A stretch of 39,865 nt of DNA from Pseudomonadota bacterium (GTDB taxonomy: Bacteria > Desulfobacterota > Desulfobulbia > Desulfobulbales > SURF-16): NCBI GenBank assembly GCA_018816555.1, contig JAHIVT010000050.1, positions 1-39,865 of the forward strand, written 5' to 3'. A model generated the notes under the pieces. That model was not told the DNA's origin and searched no databases. It worked only from the letters and a program-made list of their open reading frames with translations. Made by a program: the position numbers and the translations under genes. Shown here in pieces: positions 23,404-31,782 of this stretch. Numbering within the stretch: position 1 is the first letter of the stretch; each line of letters begins with the position of its first letter.

Positions 23404-24687
23404 TTACCCTTCTTTATGTTTTTCGTCTGTATTCTTACGGTAAAAACGCCATTCCTTATTGATGATCAGCCGGGCACCGCGGCGAAAATTAAAAAAGGAC
23501 CAGACCCAGTGCAGGGTCACAAAAAATTTATTTTCAAAGCTGATGAGATAATAGATATGGATAAACACCCAGATCAGCCAGGCCAGGAAGCCATTAAGGC
23601 GCATGCTCCCAAGTTCGATGATCGCATTGCTGCGGCCGATGGTGGCCAGTTGGCCTTTATCAAGATAACGGAAATTGCCCCGGGCTTTGCCGGCTGTTTC
23701 CCGCAGAATGTTGCGGGCGATAAAACGTCCCTGCTGCAGGGCAACCGGTGCCAGGCCCGGCAGGGGAGTGGCGCGACCGTGGGAAAAATTGGCCAGATCC
23801 CCGGCAACAAATATTTCAGGATGATTTTTGATGCTGAGATCGGCTTCCACCACAATCCGGCCCATCCTGTCAGTTTCCACACCCATACTTCTGCCGATGG
23901 GTGAGGCCTCAACCCCGGCAGCCCAGAGCACAGTGCTGGCCTCCAGCCGTTCGTCACCGATCTGCACCCCCTCGCTGTCAATGTTGGTAACCTGGCTTGC
24001 GGTGCGGACCTGGACACCGAGTGCCGTCAGGTCATGGGTCGCCTTGTCCGCCAGTTTTTCGGAAAAGGATGGCAGAATGCGGGGTCCTGCCTCAATCAGG
24101 ATGATGCGCGCCTGGCGCGGGTTGATGTTGCGGAAATCCTTGGCCAGGGTGTAGCGGCTTATCTCGCCGATGGCGCCTGCCAGCTCTACCCCGGTCGGGC
24201 CGCCTCCCACGATGACGAAGGTGAGATTTTTGCGCTGCTTGCCGCAATCGCTGGTCCGTTCCGCCGCCTCAAAAACGTTTAAAACCCGCCGCCTGATCTC
24301 GGTGGCCTGCTCAATGGTTTTAAGGCCCGGCGCGTATTCCTCCCACTCTTCGTGGCCGAAATAAGCATGTTTGACGCCGCAGGCAAGAAGCAGATAGTCA
24401 TAGTGGAGACTGCACTCCATGGCGGTCACGGTGCGCTGCAGGGGATCGACCCCGGTCACCTCATCCTGCAGCACGGTGATATTACGGTATCCGGCCAGAA
24501 TACGGCGGATAGGCACGGCGATTTCCGCCGGACTCAAAGCCGCCATGGCAACCTGGTAGAGCAGGGGCTGGAACAGATGATGATTGTGATTGTCAATCAG
24601 GGTGACGCGGATATCTGTCTTGTTGCCCAGGATCTTAGCGGCATTCAGCCCGGCAAAGCCCCCGCCTACAATAATTACATGTTTCAT
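23404..24687 (-). CDS. ndh: Type II NADH:quinone oxidoreductase
   Basis: The protein is 427 aa. It has the N-terminal FAD Rossmann motif VGGGFAGLNAAK at residues 6-17, the NAD(P)H-binding motif VIVGGGPTGVELAGAIGE near 158-175, the conserved ILWAAGV-like TVLWAAGVEASP, and FVAGDLA near 295. The C-terminal part contains a hydrophobic segment (NGFLAWLIWVFIHIYYLI) followed by basic residues, typical of membrane-bound Ndh. It oxidises NADH without ion pumping and reduces the quinone pool. Upstream lies a 408-bp AT-rich region that separates it from the divergent heptaheme cytochrome. Confidence 0.9.
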   Translation of the reverse strand: MKHVIIVGGGFAGLNAAKILGNKTDIRVTLIDNHNHHLFQPLLYQVAMAALSPAEIAVPIRRILAGYRNITVLQDEVTGVDPLQRTVTAMECSLHYDYLLLACGVKHAYFGHEEWEEYAPGLKTIEQATEIRRRVLNVFEAAERTSDCGKQRKNLTFVIVGGGPTGVELAGAIGEISRYTLAKDFRNINPRQARIILIEAGPRILPSFSEKLADKATHDLTALGVQVRTASQVTNIDSEGVQIGDERLEASTVLWAAGVEASPIGRSMGVETDRMGRIVVEADLSIKNHPEIFVAGDLANFSHGRATPLPGLAPVALQQGRFIARNILRETAGKARGNFRYLDKGQLATIGRSNAIIELGSMRLNGFLAWLIWVFIHIYYLISFENKFFVTLHWVWSFFNFRRGARLIINKEWRFYRKNTDEKHKEG

Positions 24688-25095
24688 GGCAGCATAAAAA
24701 ATTGGTTTAAGTTAATCCCGAAGTCTTCGCCAGGGGAGTGATTGCCTTTTCCCGCAGGAAGCAAGGAGATACCGTGAGTCATTCTTTACATTATCGGCCT
24801 TTTACCTAACGAAAAGCAAGATGGAATCCCGTTCTATTATGAGTTTTTCAGCCTACCTTTTTCCCCTCAGTGCTCTCCAATATCAGCTATCGGAATTTAT
24901 TAAAAACAAATCGATATTAATTATTTATTTGATTTTTCGCTCAAAATGCATTATTTTATTATTTGTCTAGGTAGAAATACATAGACAGTAGATCAAAATG
25001 GCTAATAGACTGAAAAATGATGATTTTTGGGAATTACCAGTACAGCGTAGAAGTGAAAATCACTTTTGTGCCAAAAATCTTCATGAGGTGCCGCA
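24688..25095. other. AT-rich divergent promoter region, ndh / heptaheme cytochrome
   Basis: 408 bp between divergent genes, strongly AT-rich at 24890-25010. It must contain both promoters. I could not identify a convincing FNR/CRP-type palindrome or a -24/-12 element. A short frame from 24998 overlaps the cytochrome start and is not called. Confidence 0.45.
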
Positions 25096-26319
25096 ATGCG
25101 CGTACTTGTCAAGTCATTTTGCTACTACCAGCGCTGTTCAGCTAAGATCAGTAAAAAAATTTCTTTAGCATCCTCCCTGCCTTTCTTCGCTTTTCTTCTC
25201 TTTTTGCTTGGATTTGCTGCAACGGTCAACGCCGGTACCTCAATAGGCATCTGCTCAAACTGCCATACCATGCATAACAGCCAGGACGGGGCTGACATGG
25301 GCCTGCTAGGCGCAGCAAACGACGCCAACCCCTATTTGACCCGCGGCAGTTGTACGGGATGCCACGCCATGGGTTCAGGCTCTAAGATAGTAACCATTGG
25401 CGATACACAGATCCCCCAGGTCATGCATACTGACGGCACCGGCGACCTGGCCGGAGGCAATTTCGCCTATATGCTGGGCACGAAAGGCGGTGGCGCGTCA
25501 GACGGCAAGGGCCATAATGTTATTGACTTTCCAGGAGAAGAAGACGAAGACCTCTATGGCCCCCCTGGTGGGATAGTTCTTTTTTCCCATGCTGACGGTG
25601 GGGTAGTCAATGACACCAACCTGACCTGCGCCGGCACCAACGGCTGCCACGGCTACCGTTTCAGCAGTTACGGCAGCGGGGTCAGCGCCTTGAACGGCGC
25701 GCATCACGCCAATGTTGAAGGCAAATGCGACATCGCCGACACGCCGGCCAACAGTTACCGGTTTCTCTATGGGGTCAAGGGACTGGAGAATCAGAATCCA
25801 ACCGGCAAATGGCAGAATGTCTCATCAGGAAACCATAATGAATATTTCGGGCAGACCATGCCGAAACAGCTCTCCTGCGGCGCTCCGACAACAAGCTGCC
25901 ACAATGCCAGCGGCATCGGGCCGCCCAACAATACCATGAGCGAATTCTGCGCCACCTGTCACGGCAACTTTCACACCCTGACTGTAGGAAGCTCTGAAGG
26001 TATCGGCACCGGCATCAAGCCCTTTATCAGGCATCCCACTGATATTGCCCTGCCGAACAGTGGCGAATATTCCGGTTATAACGGCGATAACAGCTACAGC
26101 GTTGAGGCTCCGGTCGCCCGGGCCGGCGCGGTGCCCGCCGCCGTGAGCAGTTCGGTAAATCCTGCATCCGGAACTGATGTGGTGATGTGCCTGTCCTGCC
26201 ACTTCGCCCATGGAAGTAATTATAATGATATCCTGCGCTGGGATTACACTGACATGGTGGCCAATGGCGGAGCAAACGACACAGGCTGTTTTGTGTGTCA
26301 TACCACCAAGGATGACTAA
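25096..26319 (+). CDS. Exported heptaheme c-type cytochrome with two expanded heme motifs
   Basis: The protein is 407 aa behind GAGGTG. A signal peptide with hydrophobic core at about 25-44 ends VNA-GTS. Five standard CxxCH motifs have their histidines at 57, 90, 289, 369 and 402. Two more are expanded: CAGTNGCH (C178/C184/H185, CX5CH) and CGAPTTSCH (C261/C268/H269, CX6CH). Extra histidines (HTMH, HHANVEG, HFAHG) could be distal ligands. CSNCHTMH and CLSCHFAHG resemble doubled-CXXCH/NapC-NrfH-like cytochromes of sulfate and metal reducers. It is monocistronic, with a strong terminator at 26418-26450. It probably carries electrons in the periplasm; the partner is unknown. Confidence 0.85.
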   Translation: MRVLVKSFCYYQRCSAKISKKISLASSLPFFAFLLFLLGFAATVNAGTSIGICSNCHTMHNSQDGADMGLLGAANDANPYLTRGSCTGCHAMGSGSKIVTIGDTQIPQVMHTDGTGDLAGGNFAYMLGTKGGGASDGKGHNVIDFPGEEDEDLYGPPGGIVLFSHADGGVVNDTNLTCAGTNGCHGYRFSSYGSGVSALNGAHHANVEGKCDIADTPANSYRFLYGVKGLENQNPTGKWQNVSSGNHNEYFGQTMPKQLSCGAPTTSCHNASGIGPPNNTMSEFCATCHGNFHTLTVGSSEGIGTGIKPFIRHPTDIALPNSGEYSGYNGDNSYSVEAPVARAGAVPAAVSSSVNPASGTDVVMCLSCHFAHGSNYNDILRWDYTDMVANGGANDTGCFVCHTTKDD

Positions 26320-26417
26320 ACAGACATTTACCTGAGACATCTCAGGCCAGGCTGGTGTTCTTGCCTTATTTGCGGCTCAGGGTATGCAAAACCAATAATT
26401 CTTTTCAAAAAAGCAGG

Positions 26418-26450
26418 TACAGGAGTGCGGTATTTTACCGCACTCCTGTA
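26418..26450. terminator. Bidirectional intrinsic terminator between convergent genes
   Basis: A 15-bp perfect stem (26418-26432 with 26436-26450) with a TTT loop. On the minus strand it is followed closely by CTTTTTTG, a good T-run for the ThiC-like gene. On the plus strand the tail is less T-rich. It serves the cytochrome and the ThiC-like gene together. Confidence 0.85.
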
Positions 26451-26511
26451 TTGAATTGCCTTTCTCCATCCTCTTCAGTCGGATATCAGCACTTCCTGTA
26501 AAAAATCATGT

Positions 26512-27834
26512 TCAGCGCAGACATTCGCTGATCTTGTCGCCCCGGATGTCACTCTGAAAGAGGGACATTCCCCGTTCCATGGCGCAGAAGTCGCCGCACA
26601 TGGTGCAGGTTTTCTGATTGCCCGGGGTGCGGCTCCGCCGGATTTGCGCCGCCTCCTCCGGGAACATGAGCAGGCGGAAATGGTCGTCCCAGCGTGTATC
26701 CCGCCGGGCCAGAGCCACGGCCTTTTCCCGCTGCCGACGCTCCGGGTACTTGGCGATGTCGCCGATGCGGGCGGCCAGCCGGGTGGCCCGGACGCCCTGG
26801 CGCACATCATCCTCTGAGGGCAATGCCAGGTGTTCCGCCGGGGTGATATAGCAGATCAGATCGGCCCCATAACGTGCCGAACTGGCCGCGCCGATGGCCG
26901 CGGTGATATGGTCATAGCCCGCACCGCTGTCAGCCGGCAGCGGACCCAATACATAATAGGGAGCGTTGCCGCTCATCCTTTTTTCCAGCAGGATATTGGC
27001 CTCGATCTCATCGAGCGGCACATGGCCCGGCCCTTCCACCATCATCTGGCAGCCCATTTCCCTGCCGATCTCCGCCAGCTCGCAGTTGATGATCATCTCG
27101 GCCATCTGGGCCCGGTCATGGCTATCGTGGATGGCTCCGGCCCGCAAGCCGTTGCCCAGGGACAGCACCGCATCATATTTTTTCATCAGACCGCAGACCC
27201 GGTCAAACTGCTCGTACAGGGGATTTTCCCGGTTATTGTACTCCATCCAGGAAACCATGAAGGTCCCGCCTTTTGACACCAGGCCGCCATAGCGGAAGCC
27301 CTGCCGACGCAGCCGGTCGATGCTGAAGCGGTTGATGCCGCAGTGGATGGCCATGAAGCTTATGCCGTCGGTCAGCTGCCGTTCGATCAGCTCAAAAAGA
27401 TACTCGGGATCAAGCTTATTGGGATTGCGGTACTTACGCGCTGCCTCGGAAAAGGCCTGATAGAGCGGAACGTTGCCCACCGGCAGAGAGGTTACAGCGA
27501 GGATCTCCCGGCGGATGACATCCAAACTGCCGCCGGTGGAAAGCTCCATCAGTGTATCGGCCTCTTCGTCTTCTGCAATGCGCGCCTTTCGTTTTTCCAT
27601 CTCCACATCATGGATGTCAGATGAGGTGCCGATGGAGGCATTGACTTTGGTGCGGAGTCCTGTGCCGATGCCGACGATCTTCTGGCCCGGTCGGTTGGGA
27701 TTGTTGGGGATGACGATCTCGCCCAGGGCCACCCTGGCCCTGATCTCTTCCTCTGCACCCTGTTCATCGCGGGCGACCTGCTTCATCTGCGGGGTGACAA
27801 TACCTTCCCTCGCCAGTTCAATTTGGGTTTTCAT
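26512..27834 (-). CDS. bzaF: ThiC-superfamily radical SAM enzyme, probably 5-hydroxybenzimidazole synthase BzaF
   Basis: The protein is 440 aa. The ThiC fold is clear: KVNASIGTS near residue 84, MELSTGGSLDVIRRE, MVEGPGHVPLDEIEANI near 265-281, and the C-terminal radical-SAM cluster CTMCGDFC (CX2CX4C). Canonical ThiC has SLGDGLRPG; here it is SLGNGLRAGAIHDSHDRAQ, followed by MAEMIINCELAEIGREMGCQ, which as I recall is typical of the ThiC paralogue BzaF/BzaA/BzaB. These convert 5-aminoimidazole ribotide to 5-hydroxybenzimidazole, the lower ligand of cobamides made anaerobically. The cobalamin riboswitch upstream, rather than a TPP riboswitch, supports that. The alternative is ordinary ThiC; no thiamin gene is adjacent. 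Confidence 0.8.
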   Translation of the reverse strand: MKTQIELAREGIVTPQMKQVARDEQGAEEEIRARVALGEIVIPNNPNRPGQKIVGIGTGLRTKVNASIGTSSDIHDVEMEKRKARIAEDEEADTLMELSTGGSLDVIRREILAVTSLPVGNVPLYQAFSEAARKYRNPNKLDPEYLFELIERQLTDGISFMAIHCGINRFSIDRLRRQGFRYGGLVSKGGTFMVSWMEYNNRENPLYEQFDRVCGLMKKYDAVLSLGNGLRAGAIHDSHDRAQMAEMIINCELAEIGREMGCQMMVEGPGHVPLDEIEANILLEKRMSGNAPYYVLGPLPADSGAGYDHITAAIGAASSARYGADLICYITPAEHLALPSEDDVRQGVRATRLAARIGDIAKYPERRQREKAVALARRDTRWDDHFRLLMFPEEAAQIRRSRTPGNQKTCTMCGDFCAMERGMSLFQSDIRGDKISECLR

Positions 27835-27885
27835 CTCTCTGCTCCTTCGGGCCGTTCAGCCGCTTTGTTCACCTGTCCTGCGGGC

Positions 27886-27936
27886 AAAAAAAAATCCGTG
27901 CTGCACAAACCGCAAAAGCGATTCTGCAACACGGAT
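27886..27936 (-). terminator. Intrinsic terminator between cobalamin riboswitch and bzaF
   Basis: On the minus strand, ATCCGTGTTGCA (27936-27925) pairs with TGCAGCACGGAT (27905-27894), with one mismatch, and is followed by nine T residues. It lies between the aptamer and the start codon, the position expected for the expression platform of a termination-type riboswitch. Confidence 0.85.
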
Positions 27937-27956
27937 TCAGGACGTTTCCATGGTTC

Positions 27957-28132
27957 ATGATCCTGGCAGGTCTTCTGACTTGCAGATCAACCCGGAACCA
28001 CGCCTTCCCATCTTTTAACGACAGTGGCATTGTATGGTTTCAGTCCCTGCTTACAGCGCTGGCCCAACGTTACGGATTTGCACCGTATTCCCTTTTCACC
28101 GCCAATCCGGAGACCGGCGACACCGAGATCAT
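27957..28132 (-). ncRNA. Cobalamin riboswitch (B12 element)
   Basis: Reading the minus strand from 28132: a P1 arm ATGATC, then GGTGAAAAGGGAATACGGTG, a CAAATCCGTAACG segment, GCGCTGTAAGCAGGGACTGA, the conserved GCCACTG, GGGAAGGCGTGGTTCCGG, and the B12 box AAGTCAGAAGACCTGCC. It closes with GATCAT pairing to the first arm. These are the ordered hallmarks of adenosylcobalamin-type riboswitches. It precedes the terminator at 27886-27936 and bzaF. Confidence 0.92.
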
Positions 28133-28179
28133 CTCTGCAAAGAGAGAGAGAATTACCGAAACAGAGCAAGAATGCAAGT

Positions 28180-28214
28180 CAAAAAAAACAGTGGCCAGCG
28201 GTCAGGCAGGCCAC
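28180..28214 (-). terminator. Intrinsic terminator of the RRM protein gene
   Basis: On the minus strand, GTGGCC (28214-28209) and GGCCAC (28196-28191) form the stem around a 12-nt loop. They are followed by TG and eight T residues. It lies about 80 bp after the stop at 28296. Confidence 0.8.
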
Positions 28215-28295
28215 ACTTTCCAGAAACATCAACTTGATCAGGAAGTTACCCATTGAGAGAGGCAACATATTCTGCCCGGCGGTATACTCCGGCAA

Positions 28296-28685
28296 TTAGT
28301 ATTGACTGCCGCCGCCTCTTCTTCCGCCGCCACCACCATATCCTCCGCCACCCTGACTGCCGCCGCCTCTTCTTCCGCCGCCACCACCACCAGGTCGTCC
28401 GCCGCCGCCGCCAGGCCGTCCGCCACGTCCCCCCGGTTTGTCCGCCCGGGGCCTGGCCTCACTTACGGTGAGTTTTCTTCCTTTCAGTTCCTTTTCAGTT
28501 AAGCCATTGATCGCTGCCTGCGCTTCAGCTTGAGAGGGCATCTCGATGAAACCAAATCCTTTCGATTTACCGGTGAACTGATCTTTAATGATGATGGATG
28601 ATTCCACCTCGCCGAATGCCTTAAAAGCATCCTTTAATTCCTCTTCCGTGACCTCATACGACAAATTGCCTACATAGATTTTCAT
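28296..28685 (-). CDS. Glycine-rich RNA-binding protein with one RRM domain
   Basis: The protein is 129 aa from ATG 28685, 6 nt after GAGGGG. The RRM fills residues 1-80: RNP2 KIYVGNLSY at 2-10 and RNP1 KGFGFIEM at about 46-53. The C-terminal 50 residues are Gly/Arg-rich (RPGGRGG, GGGGGRR, GGGSQ). It resembles the cold-inducible Rbp proteins of cyanobacteria and many proteobacteria, which bind RNA in the cytoplasm. Two exact 35-bp DNA repeats (28304-28338, 28355-28389) encode the tail and probably arose by slippage. It is monocistronic with its own terminator. Confidence 0.92.
   Translation of the reverse strand: MKIYVGNLSYEVTEEELKDAFKAFGEVESSIIIKDQFTGKSKGFGFIEMPSQAEAQAAINGLTEKELKGRKLTVSEARPRADKPGGRGGRPGGGGGRPGGGGGGRRGGGSQGGGGYGGGGGRRGGGSQY
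28304..28389. repeat. Two exact 35-bp direct repeats inside the RRM gene
   Basis: 28304-28338 and 28355-28389 are identical and offset by 51 bp (17 codons), keeping frame. They encode the GGGGRRGGGSQ-type tail units. Gain or loss of a unit would change tail length without a frameshift. Confidence 0.9.
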
Positions 28686-28896
28686 TTGTTTCCCCTCGTT
28701 GAAGCAGAATCCGCTTCCGGATTGCGCCGATCATGTGACCACGCAGAAAAGGCTGACAGACAATGTGCCCGTTCCTGGTCTCCTATTGTTCTAAGATCTC
28801 TATAGCACATAGTTTTTTAACGATCTATTTATTTCTTTGGCTGATTGAGGAAATATGAGGTGGGACTGTTTATGGGCGCCTTATATTTGCTTATTT

Positions 28897-29511
28897 TTAA
28901 GCGGATCTTTTTTTGCTCTTGCGTTTGCGCACCGAAAAGCCGAAGCGGCCGATAACCGGTCCCAGGGCGAAATACTGGCCGAGGCCGTAAGCCAGCAGCC
29001 CGGCTTTGTCCAACCGGAATTTACCCCTGGCATCCAGCAGGGCCGAAGTGACCTGCACGGCAACCACCTCCGCCAGAAACATTGTGTGCGTGCCCAGGAG
29101 CAATGCCTGCCACACCCGGCACTCAATATTGATGGGGCATTCCAGGATAATCGGGCACTGCACCTTAAGGGCCGGGGCGGGAGTCAGGCCGGATTCGGCG
29201 AACTTGTCCACCTTGCTGCCGGAGACCATGCCGCACCAGTCCGTTGTCTTGGCCTGCTGTACGGACGGCACATTGACGACAAACTCGCGAGTGGTCTCAA
29301 TGATTTCATAGGAATAGCGCTCAGGCCGAACGGAGATGGACAGCATGGGGGGATCGCTGCACACGCTGCCGGTCCAGGCAATGGTAATGATATTCGGCTG
29401 CCATTGCTCCGTGCCGCCGCAGCTGACCAGCACCACCGGCAACGGTGACAGAACATTTCCCGGCTTCCAGGACTGCTTCTCGATCCGTTCTTTTCTTGCC
29501 ACTCGTTTCAT
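28897..29511 (-). CDS. Flavoredoxin / flavin reductase-family FMN protein
   Basis: The protein is 204 aa. It matches the FMN-binding split-barrel flavin reductase family: PLPVVLVSCGG near residues 24-34, NIITIAWTGSVCSDPPMLSI near 40-59, RYSYEIIETTREFVVNVP, and TTDWCGMVSGSKVDKF. Flavoredoxin of Desulfovibrio takes part in thiosulfate reduction electron transfer; the role here is by analogy. The C-terminal tail is strongly basic (SVRKRKSKKRSA). It lies downstream of the Old Yellow Enzyme homologue on the same strand with a 51-bp gap, so the two may be co-transcribed. Confidence 0.87.
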   Translation of the reverse strand: MKRVARKERIEKQSWKPGNVLSPLPVVLVSCGGTEQWQPNIITIAWTGSVCSDPPMLSISVRPERYSYEIIETTREFVVNVPSVQQAKTTDWCGMVSGSKVDKFAESGLTPAPALKVQCPIILECPINIECRVWQALLLGTHTMFLAEVVAVQVTSALLDARGKFRLDKAGLLAYGLGQYFALGPVIGRFGFSVRKRKSKKRSA

Positions 29512-29562
29512 CCTTCAGGCCGGTATGCCCAGCCATGCTCCTCTTTTGCGTGCAGGCAAGGC

Positions 29563-30693
29563 TCAACTGTAGGCAGACTCCGCCTCTTCCTTATTTTCGC
29601 CACGCTCCCTGGTGACACAATAGACACCCTTGCCGCTAAAGCCCGGGGCAAAACACAGATTGTCCGACACGCATTCCGCCTTGCGCCGATCCCCCGCCTG
29701 CCAGCGCTTGATCAACTCAGGTTCCCGGATAAACGGTCGGCTCATGGAGATATAGTCGGCAATGCCGTCGCAAACAAGCTTTTCCGCCACGGTGAAAGAG
29801 CGCATGCCTCCCACCAGGATCAGGGGGATAGTAATTTTTTTCTTCAACTCTCTGGCATACTCCCGGTAATAGGCCTCTCTGTCTTCGGAGTGGATACCGG
29901 GACGGCTGGGGGAAAGTTTGCCGGTGCGGATAATGCCGCCGCTCAGCTCAATTGCATCAAAACCTGCGGCGGCAAACATCTGCGCCGCCTGCATGGAGTC
30001 CTCGGCTGTGAGACCGTTATCGATAAAATCGCCGCAGTTCATTTTAATCAGCAGCGGGAAATCAGCTCCCACCTCCTGCCGCACGGCCCGGCACACGGCA
30101 AGATGGATGCGGGCCCTGTTTTCCATGGCGCCGCCGTATTCATCCCGGCGCCGATTGAATGCCGGAGAGAGAAACTGGCTGAGCAGATAGCCATGGCCCG
30201 CATGGATCTGCACCCCGTCAAAACCGGCCTCCCGGGCCCTGCGTGCGGCCGCGGCAAAGGCGGCGATAATCCTTGCGATTTCCCGACCGCTTATCTCGAT
30301 CGCCCCGGCATCTGCAGGGCCGTCTCCCTTGGACACCGCCAGGGCAGGCAGGCCGGTGAGACCCACCTCGGCAAAGGCGCCGGCATGGGCCAACTGCATG
30401 ACAATCCTGCCGCCATCATCGTGCACCGCCGAGGTCAGCTCCTTGAGGCCATCCACCAGTTCATCCCTGTAGACGCCGATCTGCCAAGGCGTGCCCTGGC
30501 CTTCCGGGCTGACGTAGGAATGACTGCAGATAATCAGGCCTACCCCTCCCCGGGCAAGACCGATAAGGGTATCGATCAGCCGCGGCGTCACCGCTCCGTG
30601 ATCGGTGGCCAGGCCTTCCCAGGTGGCGGAGCGGACGAAGCGGTTTGCCAGGGGCATGCCGTTGATAAAACTGCGCGCAAATAATTCACTCAT
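29563..30693 (-). CDS. Old Yellow Enzyme-family NADH:flavin oxidoreductase
   Basis: The protein is 376 aa from ATG 30693, chosen because MSELFARSFINGMPLANRFV is the usual family start; a TTG eight codons earlier is open, and neither has a strong ribosome-binding site. It is a TIM barrel with the FMN and substrate motifs RSATWEGLA, VMQLAHAGAF near 100, FDGVQIHAGHGYLLSQFLSP near 165-184, LILVGGMRS and YISMSRPFIREP. The C-terminus has cysteines (CVSDNLCFAPGFSGKGVYC), but there is no second FAD/NAD module as in 2,4-dienoyl-CoA reductase, so it is the short form. The substrate, probably an enone or related electrophile, is not known. Confidence 0.87.
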   Translation of the reverse strand: MSELFARSFINGMPLANRFVRSATWEGLATDHGAVTPRLIDTLIGLARGGVGLIICSHSYVSPEGQGTPWQIGVYRDELVDGLKELTSAVHDDGGRIVMQLAHAGAFAEVGLTGLPALAVSKGDGPADAGAIEISGREIARIIAAFAAAARRAREAGFDGVQIHAGHGYLLSQFLSPAFNRRRDEYGGAMENRARIHLAVCRAVRQEVGADFPLLIKMNCGDFIDNGLTAEDSMQAAQMFAAAGFDAIELSGGIIRTGKLSPSRPGIHSEDREAYYREYARELKKKITIPLILVGGMRSFTVAEKLVCDGIADYISMSRPFIREPELIKRWQAGDRRKAECVSDNLCFAPGFSGKGVYCVTRERGENKEEAESAYS

Positions 30694-31044
30694 AACGTTA
30701 TGATGGACTCGTAACAACTGTAAATTTACACAGAGAGCTCAGAGTTAACTGACTGTAATAAAAAATATTTCTCTGTGATCTCAATGTGCTCTGCGGTGAA
30801 AGCCCTCTCCTTTTTAACCGATCAGACAATAATTTAAAGGGAATTGACAGTCAAACAAAATTCACGTCAGGCCACAACTCCCGCCGCACAGCACGTACCC
30901 ACCGAGGCGAAACATTGACGTTAAAGGTCACCGTGAGTTCCGGGTTAAACAAATGGAAAAAAATCGGCCATTTTACTTTTCCCGTTGATTTTGCTAAATA
31001 AATAGTAGTAACACTGATTATCAGCATAAATGAGAGATAAAAAA
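30694..31044. other. Divergent intergenic region with CACAGAG-type repeat
   Basis: 351 bp between the OYE-family and SH3-anchor genes, without a supported gene. Positions 30728-30748 (ACACAGAGAGCTCAGAG) and 30768-30800 (TTTCTCTGTGATCTCAATGT, then GCTCTGCGGTGAA) are inverse-related and resemble a CACCGCAGAG-CACAGAGAA sequence I have seen between genes in other bacteria. Nothing else was recognised. Confidence 0.35.
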
Positions 31045-31782
31045 ATGACGGTTAAGATAATGAATAGAGATATTTGTTCCCTGAAGAGTGTTCTGTTTTT
31101 TCTTCTGTTTTCCCTTTTTTTTGTTCCAGCAGCCCAGGCGGAGGTAGTGTATGTGACCGATCGGCTTGTGGTGCTGCTGCGCAGTGAACAGGGGGCCGGA
31201 GAAAAAATCGCCAAACTGTTCTCCGACACGCCCCTGCAACTGCTTGAAAGAAGCGGACGCTTTCTGAAGGTACGCACCCAGGATGGCGATGAGGGCTGGC
31301 TGGATGAGCAGTACACCACCACCGATCCTCCCAAACAGATTATCATTGACAGCCTGGAAACGGAGATCAAACGCCTGGAGGCAAGCATTACCCAGTTATC
31401 CAAGGAAAGGGGCCCTCTCGGTGAACAGCTTGAGAAGAGCAAACGCGAACATGCCGAGCAGGTAAAGTCGCTTGAAGAAAACATTAACCGACTCCAGACT
31501 GAAAGGGATCAGCTTGCCACCAAGTATCAGGAAGCGGAAACCGCCTACAGGGATATCCGGGGAAAATCAGGCAATGTTGTGGAGATTGCCGAACAACTTA
31601 CACGCCTGCAGGGTGGATACAGTCAGCTGGAAGTGCAGAATAAACTGTTCAGAGAGGAAAATGAGACTCTCAAGAAAAAAGCCAATCTCTACTGGTTCTT
31701 TGCCGGCGCCGGCATTCTTTTCCTGGGTTGGATCATCGGCAGAATCCCCCGGCGCCGGGGCAGCGGGAAACTATCCATGTAG
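31045..31782 (+). CDS. SH3-domain and membrane-anchor protein (TIGR04211 type)
   Basis: The protein is 245 aa from ATG 31045, with GAGA 7 nt upstream. It has a signal peptide of about 33 residues ending AQA. A bacterial SH3 domain follows (VVYVTDRLVVLLRSEQGAGE, then FLKVRTQDGDEGWLDEQYTT), then a long coiled coil from about residue 95 to 210. A single C-terminal membrane helix, LYWFFAGAGILFLGWIIG, ends in Arg-rich RIPRRRGSG. This is the domain order of the YgiM/TIGR04211 family. It would be anchored in the inner membrane with the SH3 domain in the periplasm. The FadL-like gene follows at once. Confidence 0.85.
   Translation: MTVKIMNRDICSLKSVLFFLLFSLFFVPAAQAEVVYVTDRLVVLLRSEQGAGEKIAKLFSDTPLQLLERSGRFLKVRTQDGDEGWLDEQYTTTDPPKQIIIDSLETEIKRLEASITQLSKERGPLGEQLEKSKREHAEQVKSLEENINRLQTERDQLATKYQEAETAYRDIRGKSGNVVEIAEQLTRLQGGYSQLEVQNKLFREENETLKKKANLYWFFAGAGILFLGWIIGRIPRRRGSGKLSM

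Noticed and set aside
24998-25180. Short frame overlapping the start of the heptaheme cytochrome
   Set aside because: It overlaps the signal-peptide coding region in another frame and has no family resemblance.
27957-28132. TPP riboswitch upstream of a ThiC-like gene
   Set aside because: This was the first expectation for thiC. The leader instead shows the cobalamin blocks (GCCACTG, GGGAAGGC and the B12 box).
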